Origin: Escherichia marmotae
GTDB lineage: Bacteria > Pseudomonadota > Gammaproteobacteria > Enterobacterales > Enterobacteriaceae
Direction of reading: 5' to 3'
NCBI RefSeq assembly: GCF_002900365.1
Contig: NZ_CP025979.1
Span: 4,588,001-4,652,000 of the forward strand
Length of the DNA stretch: 64,000 nt
Shown: positions 29,269 to 39,031 of the stretch, piece after piece
Layout of the letters: the number at the start of each line of letters is the position of its first letter
Position numbering within the stretch: the stretch's first letter is position 1
Program-made: the position numbers and the translations under genes
The notes under the pieces: generated by a model
The model's input: only the letters and a program-made list of their open reading frames with translations
Databases searched by the model: none
What the model was told of the DNA's origin: nothing

Positions 29269-30471
29269 TTACAGCACCAGTGCTGCGATTGATGCAGAAA
29301 GCACACTCACCAGCGTAGAACCATAAACCAGTTTCAGACCGAAACGAGAAACCACGTTACCTTGCTCTTCGTTCAGACCTTTAACCGCGCCCGCGATAAT
29401 CCCGATAGAAGAGAAGTTAGCGAAGGATACCAGGAACACAGAGATGATGCCTTCAGCACGCGGAGAGAGCGTAGAGGCAATTTTCTGCAGATCCATCATC
29501 GCAACGAATTCGTTGGAAACCAGTTTGGTCGCCATGATGCTGCCTACTTGCAGTGCTTCACTGGAAGGAACACCCATCACCCATGCAATCGGATAGAAGA
29601 TGTAGCCCAGGATGCCCTGGAAGGAGATGCTGTAGCCAAACCAGCCAGTCACGGTAGCAAACAGGGCGTTCAGTGCTGCGATCAAGGCGATAAAGCCGAT
29701 TAGCATTGCTGCAACGATAATGGCTACTTTGAAGCCCGCCAGAATGTACTCACCCAGCATTTCGAAGAAGCTCTGACCTTCGTGCAGGTTGGACATCTGA
29801 ATGTTTTCTTCGCTGGCATCAACACGGTACGGGTTGATCAGCGACAGTACGATAAAGGTGCTGAACATGTTCAGTACCAGCGCTGCAACCACGTATTTCG
29901 GTTCCAGCATCGTCATGTATGCGCCAACGATGGACATCGACACGGTGGACATCGCCGTGGCTGCCATAGTGTACATACGATTACGGGAGATTTTGCCGAG
30001 GATATCTTTATAGGCGATAAAGTTCTCGGACTGACCCAGAATCAGGGAGCTGACGGCGTTAAAAGATTCCAGCTTGCCCATTCCGTTGACTTTGGAAAGC
30101 AGGAAGCCAATCGCGCGGATAATCACCGGCAACACGCGAATGTGCTGGAGAATACCGATCAATGCAGAGATAAAGACGATTGGGCACAGCACTTTCAGGA
30201 AGAAGAACGCCAGGCCTTGATCATTCATGCTACCAAAGACAAAGTTAGTACCTTCGTTGGCAAACCCGAGCAGTTTTTCAAACATTTCGGAGAAGCCTTT
30301 CACGAAGCCCAGACCAACGTCAGAGTTCAGGAAGAACCACGCCAGTAACACTTCGATAACAAGCAGTTGAATTATATAACGGATACGAATTTTTTTGCGG
30401 TCGCTGCTTGCCAGCAATGCGAGAATCGCAACAACGGCTAGTGCCAGTACAAAATGAAGGACGCGGTCCAT
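29269..30471 (-). CDS. nupC: Nucleoside:H+ symporter NupC
   Basis: This 400-residue concentrative nucleoside transporter (CNT family) imports pyrimidine nucleosides and adenosine. Hydrophobic helices run throughout. The CNT motifs are clear: GQSENFIAYKD, GVPSSEALQVGSIMATKLVSNEF and ISVFLVSFANFSSIGI. I chose the ATG at 30471 (MDRVLHF), preceded by GGAGCAAAT, over the longer frame from 30510. A CRP-like site lies upstream at 30567. Confidence 0.97.
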   Translation of the reverse strand: MDRVLHFVLALAVVAILALLASSDRKKIRIRYIIQLLVIEVLLAWFFLNSDVGLGFVKGFSEMFEKLLGFANEGTNFVFGSMNDQGLAFFFLKVLCPIVFISALIGILQHIRVLPVIIRAIGFLLSKVNGMGKLESFNAVSSLILGQSENFIAYKDILGKISRNRMYTMAATAMSTVSMSIVGAYMTMLEPKYVVAALVLNMFSTFIVLSLINPYRVDASEENIQMSNLHEGQSFFEMLGEYILAGFKVAIIVAAMLIGFIALIAALNALFATVTGWFGYSISFQGILGYIFYPIAWVMGVPSSEALQVGSIMATKLVSNEFVAMMDLQKIASTLSPRAEGIISVFLVSFANFSSIGIIAGAVKGLNEEQGNVVSRFGLKLVYGSTLVSVLSASIAALVL

Positions 30472-30566
30472 ATTTGCTCCAAATATGAGGCAGGTTAAGT
30501 TTCCGTGCACATTCTATGTAACATGGTTAAGGAAAACGAGATCTGACACACACTATAATGATGTCC

Positions 30567-30582
30567 TGTGACAAGCTTCAAA
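30567..30582 (-). promoter_or_regulatory. CRP-like site upstream of nupC
   Basis: TGTGACAAGCTTCAAA fits TGTGA-N6-TCAnA. It lies about 100 bp before nupC and just upstream of a possible -10 (TATAGT on the minus strand, near 30552-30557). nupC is known to be under CRP/CytR control. The assignment to nupC and not mntH is inference. Confidence 0.5.
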
Positions 30583-30743
30583 AATAGTGAGCTGTTATAC
30601 ATTTCTGCTATGTTGTGTATGGAAGCTGAAAGTTATGTAAATGTGCTAACATTAAACATAATCATAACATTTAACTCATCAATCTTTTCGTAGTCATAAT
30701 CCTGGCCTATCAGAGAAATCACCCTAATCCAATTAAATGAATT

Positions 30744-30762
30744 TGATAATCATTCTCGTTTA
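30744..30762 (+). promoter_or_regulatory. Fur-box-like site of mntH
   Basis: TGATAATCATTCTCGTTTA matches the Fur consensus (GATAATGATAATCATTATC-like, hexamers GATAAT and CATTCT). It lies 48 bp upstream of the mntH start. K-12 mntH is repressed by Fur-Fe. Confidence 0.75.
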
Positions 30763-30772
30763 GCATAACATG

Positions 30773-30794
30773 AAACATAGCAAAGGCTATGTTT
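30773..30794 (+). promoter_or_regulatory. MntR operator of mntH
   Basis: A perfect 22-bp interrupted palindrome made of AAACATAGC, AAAG and GCTATGTTT (the G is shared) lies 15 bp before the mntH ATG. This is the known MntR-Mn2+ box type. Confidence 0.88.
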
Positions 30795-30809
30795 TAGAGG
30801 CACAACAAG

Positions 30810-32048
30810 ATGACAAACTATCGCGTTGAGAGTAGCAGTGGACGGGCGGCGCGCAAGATGAGGCTCGCATTAATGGGACCTGCGTTCATTGCAGCGATTG
30901 GTTATATCGATCCCGGTAACTTTGCGACCAATATTCAGGCGGGAGCCAGCTTCGGCTATCAACTGCTATGGGTTGTTGTCTGGGCGAACCTGATGGCGAT
31001 GCTGATTCAGATTCTTTCAGCCAAACTGGGGATAGCCACCGGTAAAAATCTGGCAGAGCAAATCCGCGATCACTACCCGCGCCCCGTAGTGTGGTTCTAT
31101 TGGGTTCAGGCGGAAATTATTGCGATGGCGACCGACCTGGCGGAATTTATTGGCGCAGCGATCGGTTTCAAACTGATTCTTGGTGTTTCGTTGTTGCAGG
31201 GGGCGGTGCTGACGGGTATCGCGACTTTCCTGATTTTAATGCTGCAACGTCGCGGGCAAAAACCGCTGGAGAAAGTGATTGGCGGGCTACTGCTGTTTGT
31301 TGCCGCGGCTTACATTGTCGAGCTGATTTTCTCTCAGCCTAACCTGGCGCAGTTGAGTAAAGGGATGGTGATTCCGAGTTTACCAACCTCGGAGGCGGTC
31401 TTCCTGGCGGCTGGCGTGTTAGGGGCGACGATTATGCCGCACGTGATTTATTTGCACTCTTCGCTCACTCAGCATTTACATGGTGGTTCGCGTCAACAAC
31501 GTTATTCCGCCACCAAATGGGATGTGGCTATTGCCATGACTATTGCCGGTTTTGTTAATCTGGCGATGATGGCAACGGCTGCCGCCGCGTTCCATTTTTC
31601 CGGTCATACGGGGGTCGCTGATCTTGACGAAGCCTACCTGACGCTGCAACCGCTGTTAAGCAATGCTGCCGCGACGGTCTTTGGTTTAAGTCTGGTGGCG
31701 GCGGGGCTTTCGTCAACGGTGGTGGGAACATTGGCGGGGCAGGTAGTGATGCAGGGATTCATTCGCTTCCATATTCCGCTGTGGGTGCGCCGTACCGTGA
31801 CCATGTTGCCATCTTTTATTGTTATTCTGATGGGGCTGGATCCGACGCGGATTCTGGTCATGAGTCAGGTGCTGCTAAGTTTTGGTATTGCCCTGGCGCT
31901 GGTGCCACTGTTGATTTTCACCAGTGACAGTAAGTTGATGGGCGATCTGGTTAACAGCAAATGGGTTAAACAAACCGGTTGGGTGATTGTAGTACTGGTG
32001 GTCGCGTTGAATATCTGGCTGCTGGTGGGAACGGCACTAGGGTTGTAG
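30810..32048 (+). CDS. mntH: Mn2+/divalent cation:H+ symporter MntH (NRAMP)
   Basis: This 412-residue NRAMP transporter imports Mn2+ with protons. The metal-binding DPGN motif is in IGYIDPGNFATNIQAG (helix 1) and the helix-6 MPH motif is in TIMPHVIYLHSS. Eleven hydrophobic helices are visible. The promoter region holds an MntR palindrome and a Fur-like box. A ribosome site (AGAGG) precedes the ATG. REP sequences follow the gene. Confidence 0.97.
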   Translation: MTNYRVESSSGRAARKMRLALMGPAFIAAIGYIDPGNFATNIQAGASFGYQLLWVVVWANLMAMLIQILSAKLGIATGKNLAEQIRDHYPRPVVWFYWVQAEIIAMATDLAEFIGAAIGFKLILGVSLLQGAVLTGIATFLILMLQRRGQKPLEKVIGGLLLFVAAAYIVELIFSQPNLAQLSKGMVIPSLPTSEAVFLAAGVLGATIMPHVIYLHSSLTQHLHGGSRQQRYSATKWDVAIAMTIAGFVNLAMMATAAAAFHFSGHTGVADLDEAYLTLQPLLSNAAATVFGLSLVAAGLSSTVVGTLAGQVVMQGFIRFHIPLWVRRTVTMLPSFIVILMGLDPTRILVMSQVLLSFGIALALVPLLIFTSDSKLMGDLVNSKWVKQTGWVIVVLVVALNIWLLVGTALGL

Positions 32049-32074
32049 TTCAACTGGCGTCGCATGTGGTGCCA

Positions 32075-32168
32075 CTGGCGGATGCGGCGTAAACACCTTA
32101 TCCGCCCTACGTGTTTAATGGCGCGGGTTTGTAGGCCTGATAAGACGCTCCAGCGTCGCATCAGGCAT
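32075..32168. repeat. REP/BIME between mntH and ypeC
   Basis: Two REP units are present: CGGATGCGGCGTAAACACC / TTATCCGCC (about 32078-32107) and GTAGGCCTGATAAGACGC / GCGTCGCATCAGGC (about 32131-32167). They have the usual inverted arrangement of a BIME. Confidence 0.85.
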
Positions 32169-32190
32169 CGTACTCCATTGGCGAATGTGT

Positions 32191-32517
32191 TTAATGACGG
32201 TGCCCATGTCCACGACCTTTTCCGCGATGATCATCACGGTCGCGCCAGCCTTCGCGGTAGCCTCGTTCATACGCTTTACGCTTATCCCAGCCACGGTGGT
32301 AGCCATTATCGTGACGCCACCAGCGGTTTTTACGCCATTCGTAATTACGGTGCCAGTAATCACGGTCGCGCCAGTGACCACCGTCCCAATAATTACCGTA
32401 ATGATCGCGATCGCCAATTTGTAATTTTATCGATGGTAGTAGGGTAATTTCACCTGCGTTTGCCGCAAGTGGGGTAAATACCATCAGGGCGGCCGCCAGA
32501 AACAGTGACCTGAACAT
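32191..32517 (-). CDS. ypeC: YpeC, exported DUF2502 protein
   Basis: This 108-residue protein has a signal peptide (MFRSLFLAAALMVFTPLAANA, cleavage before GEITLL). The mature part is very rich in His, Arg, Trp, Tyr and Asp (HYGNYWDGGHWRDRDYW, ending RGKGRGHGHRH), the pattern of the DUF2502 family. It is predicted periplasmic, perhaps metal-binding because of the His clusters, which is inference. It lies downstream of convergent mntH. Confidence 0.9.
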   Translation of the reverse strand: MFRSLFLAAALMVFTPLAANAGEITLLPSIKLQIGDRDHYGNYWDGGHWRDRDYWHRNYEWRKNRWWRHDNGYHRGWDKRKAYERGYREGWRDRDDHRGKGRGHGHRH

Positions 32518-32631
32518 TGTTATTCTCCTTCACGATCGAAGCCGTCAGCGGCCTGTTAACGCAATATTACGGGGAGGTAAAGCCCCGTTTCATCGCCATA
32601 ACTCTTAAATCGTGAGGGAGAGCATTTTTTG

Positions 32632-33888
32632 TTAAAGCTTATCGTGGGGGGGCTGTTGCTTCGGGCGATTCACAATCATCATTGGTTTACCTGCCAGCAA
32701 TAGCCACGCTGGAAGCATGACGATACAAAGCAGCGGTAGCAAAGTGGTATCAGGTACAACGACCACCGCCATAAACAGACTTAACCAGCCATCGCGCGTC
32801 ACCACCAGTACTATGCCGAGAATAGCGCAGGAAACGGTAACCGCCGCCGGGACTGCGGGAACATGTTCATGCAGCATCAACCCTAACGCTACGCCAACAA
32901 ACACGGCCGGGAAGATTCGCCCACCACGAAATCCGCTGGCGGCGGCAATAACCAGGGCGGCAAGTTTAATGAGCGCCAGCAAAAAGTAATCGCTGGCGCT
33001 CAAAGCCTGATTCATCACCATTTGCTGCATCTCATCCAGTCCTTTAAACAGTGAGACAGGTCCGCCGATGACGCCCAGAATACCCAGCATAAAACCGCCA
33101 ACTCCCAGCATGAGTACTGGGTTTTTAATCTGATGCATCATCGCGTGCAACCGTGGCAGACACCACACAGCAACCATCCCCGCAGCGATGGCAATCGTCG
33201 CCACAATGGCACCGCTGATGATGTCGGTCATCTGCATCTGTTCGTAATGCGCAATGGGTAGCGAAAAATGAGGATGAAAAAATAGACTTGTGGTCAGAGC
33301 ACCAGTCGCCGCCGCCATTAACGGTGCAAAGAGCCGATCCCATAGCGGGACTTCATTACTGCCATTTAAGGTTTGCGAAAATATCAACGCTGCCGCAACA
33401 GGTGTACCAAACAGCGCGCCGATAGTTCCGGCTGAGGCTAAAATAGTCCACTCCATCCGGTGAACTCGTGGTAACAGACGAGTGCCAATCGCCACTGCGA
33501 GAGCGATATTAACGGTCATGATCGGATGTTCCGGCCCGAGGCTGACGCCACCAGCAAGACCGAGAATTAATGCCAGGATCAGTCCCGGTAGCGCAGAGGG
33601 GGGAACCGGTGCGCCGATCAGTGGTTCACTGGCCGGATCTGGCCCGGCATGACCCTGGCTGAAACGGATAACCAGTCCTACCGCGATCCCTGTCAGCGTT
33701 AATATTCCGATGATCCACAGCGGTGAGTCCTGAGCTAACCCCAGACTTTCCGGCAGTCGTTGCCAGAGCAAACTCTGTAATACCGAGGCGATTTTCATCA
33801 CTACAATCAGAATAAGACTGGACGCAATCCCAATTGCCACCGCGGGAAGCGATAATAACAACATGGTTCTGGCTCGCGGATGGAGCAT
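32632..33888 (-). CDS. yfeO: YfeO, CLC-family ion channel/transporter homologue
   Basis: This 418-residue polytopic protein of the voltage-gated chloride channel superfamily has GGVSLGPEHPIM in place of the selectivity motif GxxxGPE, and GFRGGRIFPAVFVGVALG in place of GSGGIFAPxLxxGA. Both are close to canonical. Whether it acts as channel or H+/anion exchanger is not established. The short upstream gap to divergent glk (203 bp) holds both promoters. Confidence 0.93.
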   Translation of the reverse strand: MLHPRARTMLLLSLPAVAIGIASSLILIVVMKIASVLQSLLWQRLPESLGLAQDSPLWIIGILTLTGIAVGLVIRFSQGHAGPDPASEPLIGAPVPPSALPGLILALILGLAGGVSLGPEHPIMTVNIALAVAIGTRLLPRVHRMEWTILASAGTIGALFGTPVAAALIFSQTLNGSNEVPLWDRLFAPLMAAATGALTTSLFFHPHFSLPIAHYEQMQMTDIISGAIVATIAIAAGMVAVWCLPRLHAMMHQIKNPVLMLGVGGFMLGILGVIGGPVSLFKGLDEMQQMVMNQALSASDYFLLALIKLAALVIAAASGFRGGRIFPAVFVGVALGLMLHEHVPAVPAAVTVSCAILGIVLVVTRDGWLSLFMAVVVVPDTTLLPLLCIVMLPAWLLLAGKPMMIVNRPKQQPPHDKL

Positions 33889-34091
33889 GTTCTATTCCTT
33901 ATGCGGGATCAGATACTTAGTTTGCCCAGCTTGCATAAAGGCATCGCTGCAATTGGTGCTGAAACGATAAAGTAATTGTGTGACCCAGATCGATATTTAC
34001 AGGGAGCCAGCCTTTCCGGCGTTGTTGTTATGCCCCCAAGTATTTACAGTGTGAGAAAGAATTCTTTTGACTTTAGCGGAGCAGTAGAAGA

Positions 34092-35057
34092 ATGACAAAG
34101 TATGCATTAGTCGGTGATGTGGGCGGCACCAACGCACGTCTTGCCCTGTGTGATATTGCCAGTGGCGAAATCTCGCAGGCTAAAACCTATTCAGGGCTTG
34201 ATTATCCCAGCCTGGAAGCGGTCATTCGCGTTTATCTCGAAGAACATAAGGTTGAGGTGAAAGACGGCTGTATTGCCATCGCTTGCCCAATCACCGGTGA
34301 CTGGGTGGCAATGACCAACCACACCTGGGCATTTTCGATTGCTGAAATGAAAAAGAGCCTCGGTTTTAGCCATCTGGAAATTATCAATGATTTTACGGCG
34401 GTTTCGATGGCGATCCCGATGCTGAAAAAAGAGCACCTGATCCAGTTTGGCGGAGCAGAACCAGTAGAAGGTAAACCAATCGCGGTGTACGGTGCCGGAA
34501 CAGGGCTTGGGGTTGCGCATCTGGTCCATGTAGATAAACGCTGGATCAGCCTGCCGGGTGAGGGCGGTCACGTTGATTTTGCGCCAAATAGCGAAGAAGA
34601 GGCCATTATCCTCGAAATACTGCGTGCGGAAATTGGCCATGTCTCGGCGGAGCGCGTGCTTTCTGGCCCTGGGCTGGTGAATCTGTATCGTGCGATTGTG
34701 AAAGCCGATAACCGCCTGCCGGAAAATCTCAAGCCGAAAGATATTACCGAACGTGCACTGGCCGACAGTTGCACCGATTGTCGTCGGGCATTGTCGCTGT
34801 TTTGCGTCATAATGGGACGTTTTGGCGGCAATCTGGCGCTCAATCTCGGGACATTTGGCGGTGTGTATATTGCAGGCGGTATCGTGCCGCGTTTCCTCGA
34901 GTTCTTCAAAGCTTCTGGTTTCCGCGCCGCTTTTGAAGACAAAGGCCGCTTTAAAGAATATGTCCATGATATTCCGGTTTATCTCATCGTCCATGACAAT
35001 CCGGGACTTCTCGGTTCGGGCGCACATCTACGCCAGACCTTAGGCCACATCCTGTAA
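34092..35057 (+). CDS. glk: Glucokinase
   Basis: This 321-residue ATP-dependent enzyme phosphorylates free intracellular glucose, for example from disaccharides. The nucleotide loop GDVGGTNARLAL is at residues 8-19. The catalytic Asp100 is in IINDFTAVS, and the GEGGHVDFAP motif binds sugar. It belongs to the E. coli-type (non-ROK) glucokinase family. The ribosome site AGCGGAG lies upstream. It is followed by a hairpin and the fry/ypd cluster on the same strand. Confidence 0.97.
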   Translation: MTKYALVGDVGGTNARLALCDIASGEISQAKTYSGLDYPSLEAVIRVYLEEHKVEVKDGCIAIACPITGDWVAMTNHTWAFSIAEMKKSLGFSHLEIINDFTAVSMAIPMLKKEHLIQFGGAEPVEGKPIAVYGAGTGLGVAHLVHVDKRWISLPGEGGHVDFAPNSEEEAIILEILRAEIGHVSAERVLSGPGLVNLYRAIVKADNRLPENLKPKDITERALADSCTDCRRALSLFCVIMGRFGGNLALNLGTFGGVYIAGGIVPRFLEFFKASGFRAAFEDKGRFKEYVHDIPVYLIVHDNPGLLGSGAHLRQTLGHIL

Positions 35058-35070
35058 AACCTTCCTGTCA

Positions 35071-35094
35071 TATCGGGAGGAATCTCTCCCGATA
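35071..35094 (+). terminator. Hairpin after glk
   Basis: The stem TATCGGGAG / CTCCCGATA with a 6-base loop lies 13 bp after glk. The T-run is poor (GTCATTTAAAT), so termination may be partial. Confidence 0.6.
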
Positions 35095-35275
35095 GTCATT
35101 TAAATCATAGAGTTAATTAGATTTTTCTTTGTGTTTCATCACAAGGCCGACCTGCGTCACACTTCCGTATAACGGGATTAATTATCCAGTAAAAGCATTA
35201 TTTGTCTGGTAACAGCGATTTGTTTTGCACGTTCATAATTTCACTCGCTAACTATAACCAAGCGAGGAAATAACG

Positions 35276-35602
35276 ATGAGTAAGAAACTGATTGCCCTGT
35301 GTGCTTGCCCGATGGGGCTGGCGCACACCTTTATGGCTGCCCAGGCGCTGGAAGAAGCGGCGGTAGAAGCAGGCTATGAAGTGAAAATTGAAACCCAGGG
35401 CGCAGATGGCATCCAGAACCGTCTTACGGCGCAAGATATCGCAGAGGCGACCATCATCATCCACTCCGTGGCGGTTACCCCGGAAGATAACGAACGTTTT
35501 GAGTCACGCGATGTTTATGAAATCACTTTGCAGGACGCAATTAAAAACGCTGCGGGCATCATCAAAGAAATCGAAGAGATGATTGCCGCTGAACAGGCGT
35601 AA
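35276..35602 (+). CDS. fryB: PTS fructose-like EIIB component FryB
   Basis: This 108-residue EIIB carries the phosphocysteine in LCACPMGLAHTFMAA (Cys11 by comparison with FruA IIB). It would accept phosphate from the EIIA domain of FryA and pass it to sugar bound by FryC. The substrate is unknown. It starts 218 bp after glk with ribosome site GCGAGGAAA; the next gene, fryC, follows in 20 bp. First gene of fryBC-ypdFE-fryA. Confidence 0.95.
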   Translation: MSKKLIALCACPMGLAHTFMAAQALEEAAVEAGYEVKIETQGADGIQNRLTAQDIAEATIIIHSVAVTPEDNERFESRDVYEITLQDAIKNAAGIIKEIEEMIAAEQA

Positions 35603-35622
35603 TTTTTTACAGGGATATTGTT

Positions 35623-36870
35623 ATGGCCATTAAAAAACGCAGTGCAACCGTTGTGCCTGGCGCATCCGGTGCGGCAGCGGCAGTTAATAATCCGCAGGCC
35701 TCTAAAAGCAGCTTCTGGGGTGAACTCCCGCAGCACGTGATGTCAGGGATTTCACGCATGGTGCCGACCTTAATTATGGGCGGTGTGATCCTCGCTTTCA
35801 GCCAGTTGATTGCTTATAGCTGGCTGAAAATTCCCGCTGACATTGGCATTATGGATGCGCTCAATAGTGGGAAATTTACCGGTTTCGACCTCTCGTTACT
35901 GAAATTTGCCTGGCTGTCGCAGTCGTTTGGCGGCGTGCTATTTGGCTTTGCCATTCCGATGTTCGCCGCCTTTGTGGCTAACTCCATTGGTGGCAAACTG
36001 GCGTTCCCGGCAGGGTTTATCGGCGGGTTGATGTCTACCCAGCCCACGCAACTGCTGAATTTTGACCCCAGCACCATGCAGTGGGCGACCTCTTCGCCCG
36101 TGCCGTCCACCTTCATTGGCGCGCTGATTATTTCTATTGTCGCGGGTTACCTCGTGAAATGGATGAACCAGAAAATCCAGATGCCGGATTTCCTGTTAGC
36201 GTTCAAAACCACTTTTTTATTACCAATTCTTTCCGCCATTTTTGTCATGCTGGCGATGTATTACGTGATCACGCCGTTTGGTGGCTGGATCAACGGTGGC
36301 ATTCGCGCCATGTTGACGGCAGCAGGTGAAAAAGGCGCGCTGATGTACGCAATGGGAATTGCCGCAGCAACGGCAATTGACCTGGGGGGGCCAATCAACA
36401 AAGCGGCAGGTTTCGTTGCCTTCAGCTTTACGACAGACCACGTACTACCCGTCACCGCGCGTTCTATCGCTATTGTTATTCCGCCGATTGGTCTGGGCCT
36501 GGCGACCATTATCGACCGTCGTTTAACCGGCAAACGCCTGTTCAACGCCCAGCTTTATCCACAGGGCAAAACCGCCATGTTCCTTGCGTTTATGGGTATC
36601 AGTGAAGGTGCTATTCCGTTCGCGCTGGAAAGTCCCATCACCGCCATTCCGTCCTATATGGTAGGTGCGATTGTTGGTTCCACCGCCGCTGTCTGGCTGG
36701 GTGCAGTGCAGTGGTTCCCGGAATCTGCTATCTGGGCATGGCCGTTGGTTACTAACCTCGGCGTCTATATGGCGGGGATCGCGTTGGGGGCAATCATCAC
36801 TGCGCTGATGGTGGTGTTCCTGCGTCTGATGATGTTCCGCAAAGGCAAATTGTTAATCGATAGCCTGTAA
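35623..36870 (+). CDS. fryC: PTS fructose-like EIIC component FryC
   Basis: This 415-residue membrane permease of the fructose/mannitol PTS class has about ten hydrophobic helices. The EIIC(Fru) hallmark GISEGAIPFALESP is near residue 330, and DLGGPINKAAGFVAFSF lies near residue 250. It has no fused IIB or IIA domain; these are FryB and the FryA C-terminus. The sugar is unknown. Confidence 0.95.
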   Translation: MAIKKRSATVVPGASGAAAAVNNPQASKSSFWGELPQHVMSGISRMVPTLIMGGVILAFSQLIAYSWLKIPADIGIMDALNSGKFTGFDLSLLKFAWLSQSFGGVLFGFAIPMFAAFVANSIGGKLAFPAGFIGGLMSTQPTQLLNFDPSTMQWATSSPVPSTFIGALIISIVAGYLVKWMNQKIQMPDFLLAFKTTFLLPILSAIFVMLAMYYVITPFGGWINGGIRAMLTAAGEKGALMYAMGIAAATAIDLGGPINKAAGFVAFSFTTDHVLPVTARSIAIVIPPIGLGLATIIDRRLTGKRLFNAQLYPQGKTAMFLAFMGISEGAIPFALESPITAIPSYMVGAIVGSTAAVWLGAVQWFPESAIWAWPLVTNLGVYMAGIALGAIITALMVVFLRLMMFRKGKLLIDSL

Positions 36871-36884
36871 GAAGGACAATCCTG

Positions 36885-37970
36885 ATGACATTACTCGCTT
36901 CGCTGCGCGACTGGCTTGCGGAACAACAGCTTGATGCGGTGCTTCTCTCTTCACGGCAGAACAAGCAGCCACATCTGGGACTCTCCACCGGATCAGGCTA
37001 TGTGGTGATTAGCTGTGAGAGCGCGCACATTCTGGTGGACTCACGCTATTACGCGGATGTGGAAGCCCGTGCGCAAGGCTACCAGCTACATTTACTCGAT
37101 GCGGCGCAGACGCTTGCAACCATCGTCAATCAGCTCATTGCCGATGAGCAACTGCAAACGCTTGGTTTTGAAGGCCAGCAGGTGAGTTGGGAAAGCGCAC
37201 ATCGCTGGCAGACTGAACTCAATGCAATGTTGGTCAGCGCCACGCCGGACGTACTGCGGCAAATCAAAATGCCGGAGGAGGTAGAGAAAATCCGCCTCGC
37301 CTGTGGGATTGCCGATCGCGGTGCGCAACATATCCGCCGGTTTATACAGGCGGGGATGAGCGAGCGTGAGATAGCCGCTGAACTGGAGTGGTTTATGCGC
37401 CAGCAGGGCGCGGAAAAAGCCTCTTTTGACACCATTGTTGCCAGTGGCTGGCGTGGGGCGCTACCGCACGGCAAGGCCAGCGACAAGATTGTTGCCGCGG
37501 GCGAGTTTGTCACTCTCGATTTCGGTGCGCTGTATCAGGGCTACTGTTCTGATATGACGCGCACCTTTCTGGTGAATGGCGAAGGGGTGAGCGCCGAATC
37601 TCACCCGCTGTTTAACGTGTATCAGATTGTCCTGCAGGCGCAACTGGCTGCAATCTCTGCGATTCGCCCCGGTGTGCGTTGTCAGCAGGTTGACGACGCC
37701 GCGCGTCGGGTGATTACCGAGGCTGGTTATGGCGAGTATTTCGGTCATAACACCGGTCACGCCATCGGTATTGAAGTGCATGAAGATCCGCGCTTTTCAC
37801 CGCGGGACAGCACGATGCTCCTGCCAGGTATGTTACTGACCGTGGAGCCGGGGATTTATTTGCCAGGGCAAGGGGGCGTGCGCATCGAAGATGTCGTGCT
37901 GGTTACCCCGCAAGGCGCAGAAGTGCTGTACGCCATGCCGAAAACAGTGTTGCTCACGGGAGAGGCATAA
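36885..37970 (+). CDS. ypdF: Aminopeptidase YpdF (M24)
   Basis: This 361-residue metallopeptidase of the Xaa-Pro aminopeptidase/Met aminopeptidase fold (M24) is reported in E. coli to have Met- and Xaa-Pro aminopeptidase activity. Metal ligands are seen in VTLDFGALYQGYCSDMTR (Asp, Asp), NTGHAIGIEVHEDPRF (His), VEPGIY and GVRIEDVV (Glu). The N-terminal creatinase-like domain covers about 1-120. It overlaps ypdE by one base and lies inside a PTS operon, a pairing also seen elsewhere but unexplained. Confidence 0.94.
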   Translation: MTLLASLRDWLAEQQLDAVLLSSRQNKQPHLGLSTGSGYVVISCESAHILVDSRYYADVEARAQGYQLHLLDAAQTLATIVNQLIADEQLQTLGFEGQQVSWESAHRWQTELNAMLVSATPDVLRQIKMPEEVEKIRLACGIADRGAQHIRRFIQAGMSEREIAAELEWFMRQQGAEKASFDTIVASGWRGALPHGKASDKIVAAGEFVTLDFGALYQGYCSDMTRTFLVNGEGVSAESHPLFNVYQIVLQAQLAAISAIRPGVRCQQVDDAARRVITEAGYGEYFGHNTGHAIGIEVHEDPRFSPRDSTMLLPGMLLTVEPGIYLPGQGGVRIEDVVLVTPQGAEVLYAMPKTVLLTGEA

Positions 37971-39007
37971 TGGATTTATCGCTATTAAAAGCGTTGAGCG
38001 AGGCAGATGCGATCGCCTCCTCGGAACAGGAAGTGCGGCAGATCCTGCTGGAGGAAGCGGATCGCCTGCAAAAAAAGGTCCGTTTTGATGGTCTGGGATC
38101 GGTGCTGATCCGCCTCAATGAATCGACAGGTCCGAAGGTGATGATCTGCGCGCATATGGACGAAGTGGGATTTATGGTACGCAGCATCTCCTGTGAGGGT
38201 GCTATCGACGTGCTGCCGGTTGGTAATGTGCGCATGGCCGCCCGCCAGCTTCAGCCGGTGCGGATCACCACCCGTGAAGAATGCAAAATTCCAGGCCTGC
38301 TCGATGGCGAAAGGCAGGGAAATGACGTTAGCGCAATGCGCGTGGACATTGGCGCACGTTCTTATGACGAAGTCATGCAGGCGGGAGTTCGTCCGGGCGA
38401 TCGCGTCACCTTCGATACCACTTTTCAGGTTCTCCCTCACCAGCGGGTAATGGGCAAAGCCTTTGATGACCGCCTCGGTTGCTACCTGCTGGTGACTTTA
38501 CTGCGCGAGCTGCACGACGCCGAACTCCCTGTGGAAGTCTGGCTGGTGGCCAGTTCCAGCGAAGAGGTTGGCTTACGCGGCGGGCAAACCGCCACCCGCG
38601 CAGTGTCGCCGGACGTCGCCATTGTGCTGGATACCGCCTGCTGGGCGAAAAACTTTGATTATGGCGCGGCTAACCATCGCCAGATTGGTAACGGCCCGAT
38701 GCTGGTGTTAAGTGATAAATCGCTGATTGCGCCGCCAAAATTCATCGCGTGGATTGAAAGCGTGGCGGCAGAAATTGGTGTGCCGTTGCAGGCGGATATG
38801 CTCAGCAACGGCGGCACGGACGGTGGAGCGATTCACTTAACCGGCACAGGCATACCCACAGTGGTGATGGGCCCTGCCACCCGCCACGGCCATTGTGCCG
38901 CGTCGATTGCCGATTGCCGCGACATTTTGCAAATGCAGCAACTTTTATCTGCACTTATTCAACGTATTACGCGTGAGACCGTTGTTCAACTGACGGATTT
39001 CAGATGA
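37970..39007 (+). CDS. ypdE: Aminopeptidase YpdE (M42)
   Basis: This 345-residue peptidase of the M42 glutamyl/deblocking aminopeptidase family typically forms TET-like complexes. Metal site residues are visible: CAHMDEVGF (His), KAFDDRLGCYL (Asp), SSSEEVGLRG (Glu-Glu), VLDTAC (Asp) and RHGHCAAS (His). E. coli YpdE is reported to attack peptides that YpdF cannot. It is translationally coupled to ypdF (A of TAA shared with ATG). Confidence 0.94.
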   Translation: MDLSLLKALSEADAIASSEQEVRQILLEEADRLQKKVRFDGLGSVLIRLNESTGPKVMICAHMDEVGFMVRSISCEGAIDVLPVGNVRMAARQLQPVRITTREECKIPGLLDGERQGNDVSAMRVDIGARSYDEVMQAGVRPGDRVTFDTTFQVLPHQRVMGKAFDDRLGCYLLVTLLRELHDAELPVEVWLVASSSEEVGLRGGQTATRAVSPDVAIVLDTACWAKNFDYGAANHRQIGNGPMLVLSDKSLIAPPKFIAWIESVAAEIGVPLQADMLSNGGTDGGAIHLTGTGIPTVVMGPATRHGHCAASIADCRDILQMQQLLSALIQRITRETVVQLTDFR

Positions 39008-39031
39008 TCTCCTGATTAACCCGGAGCGGTT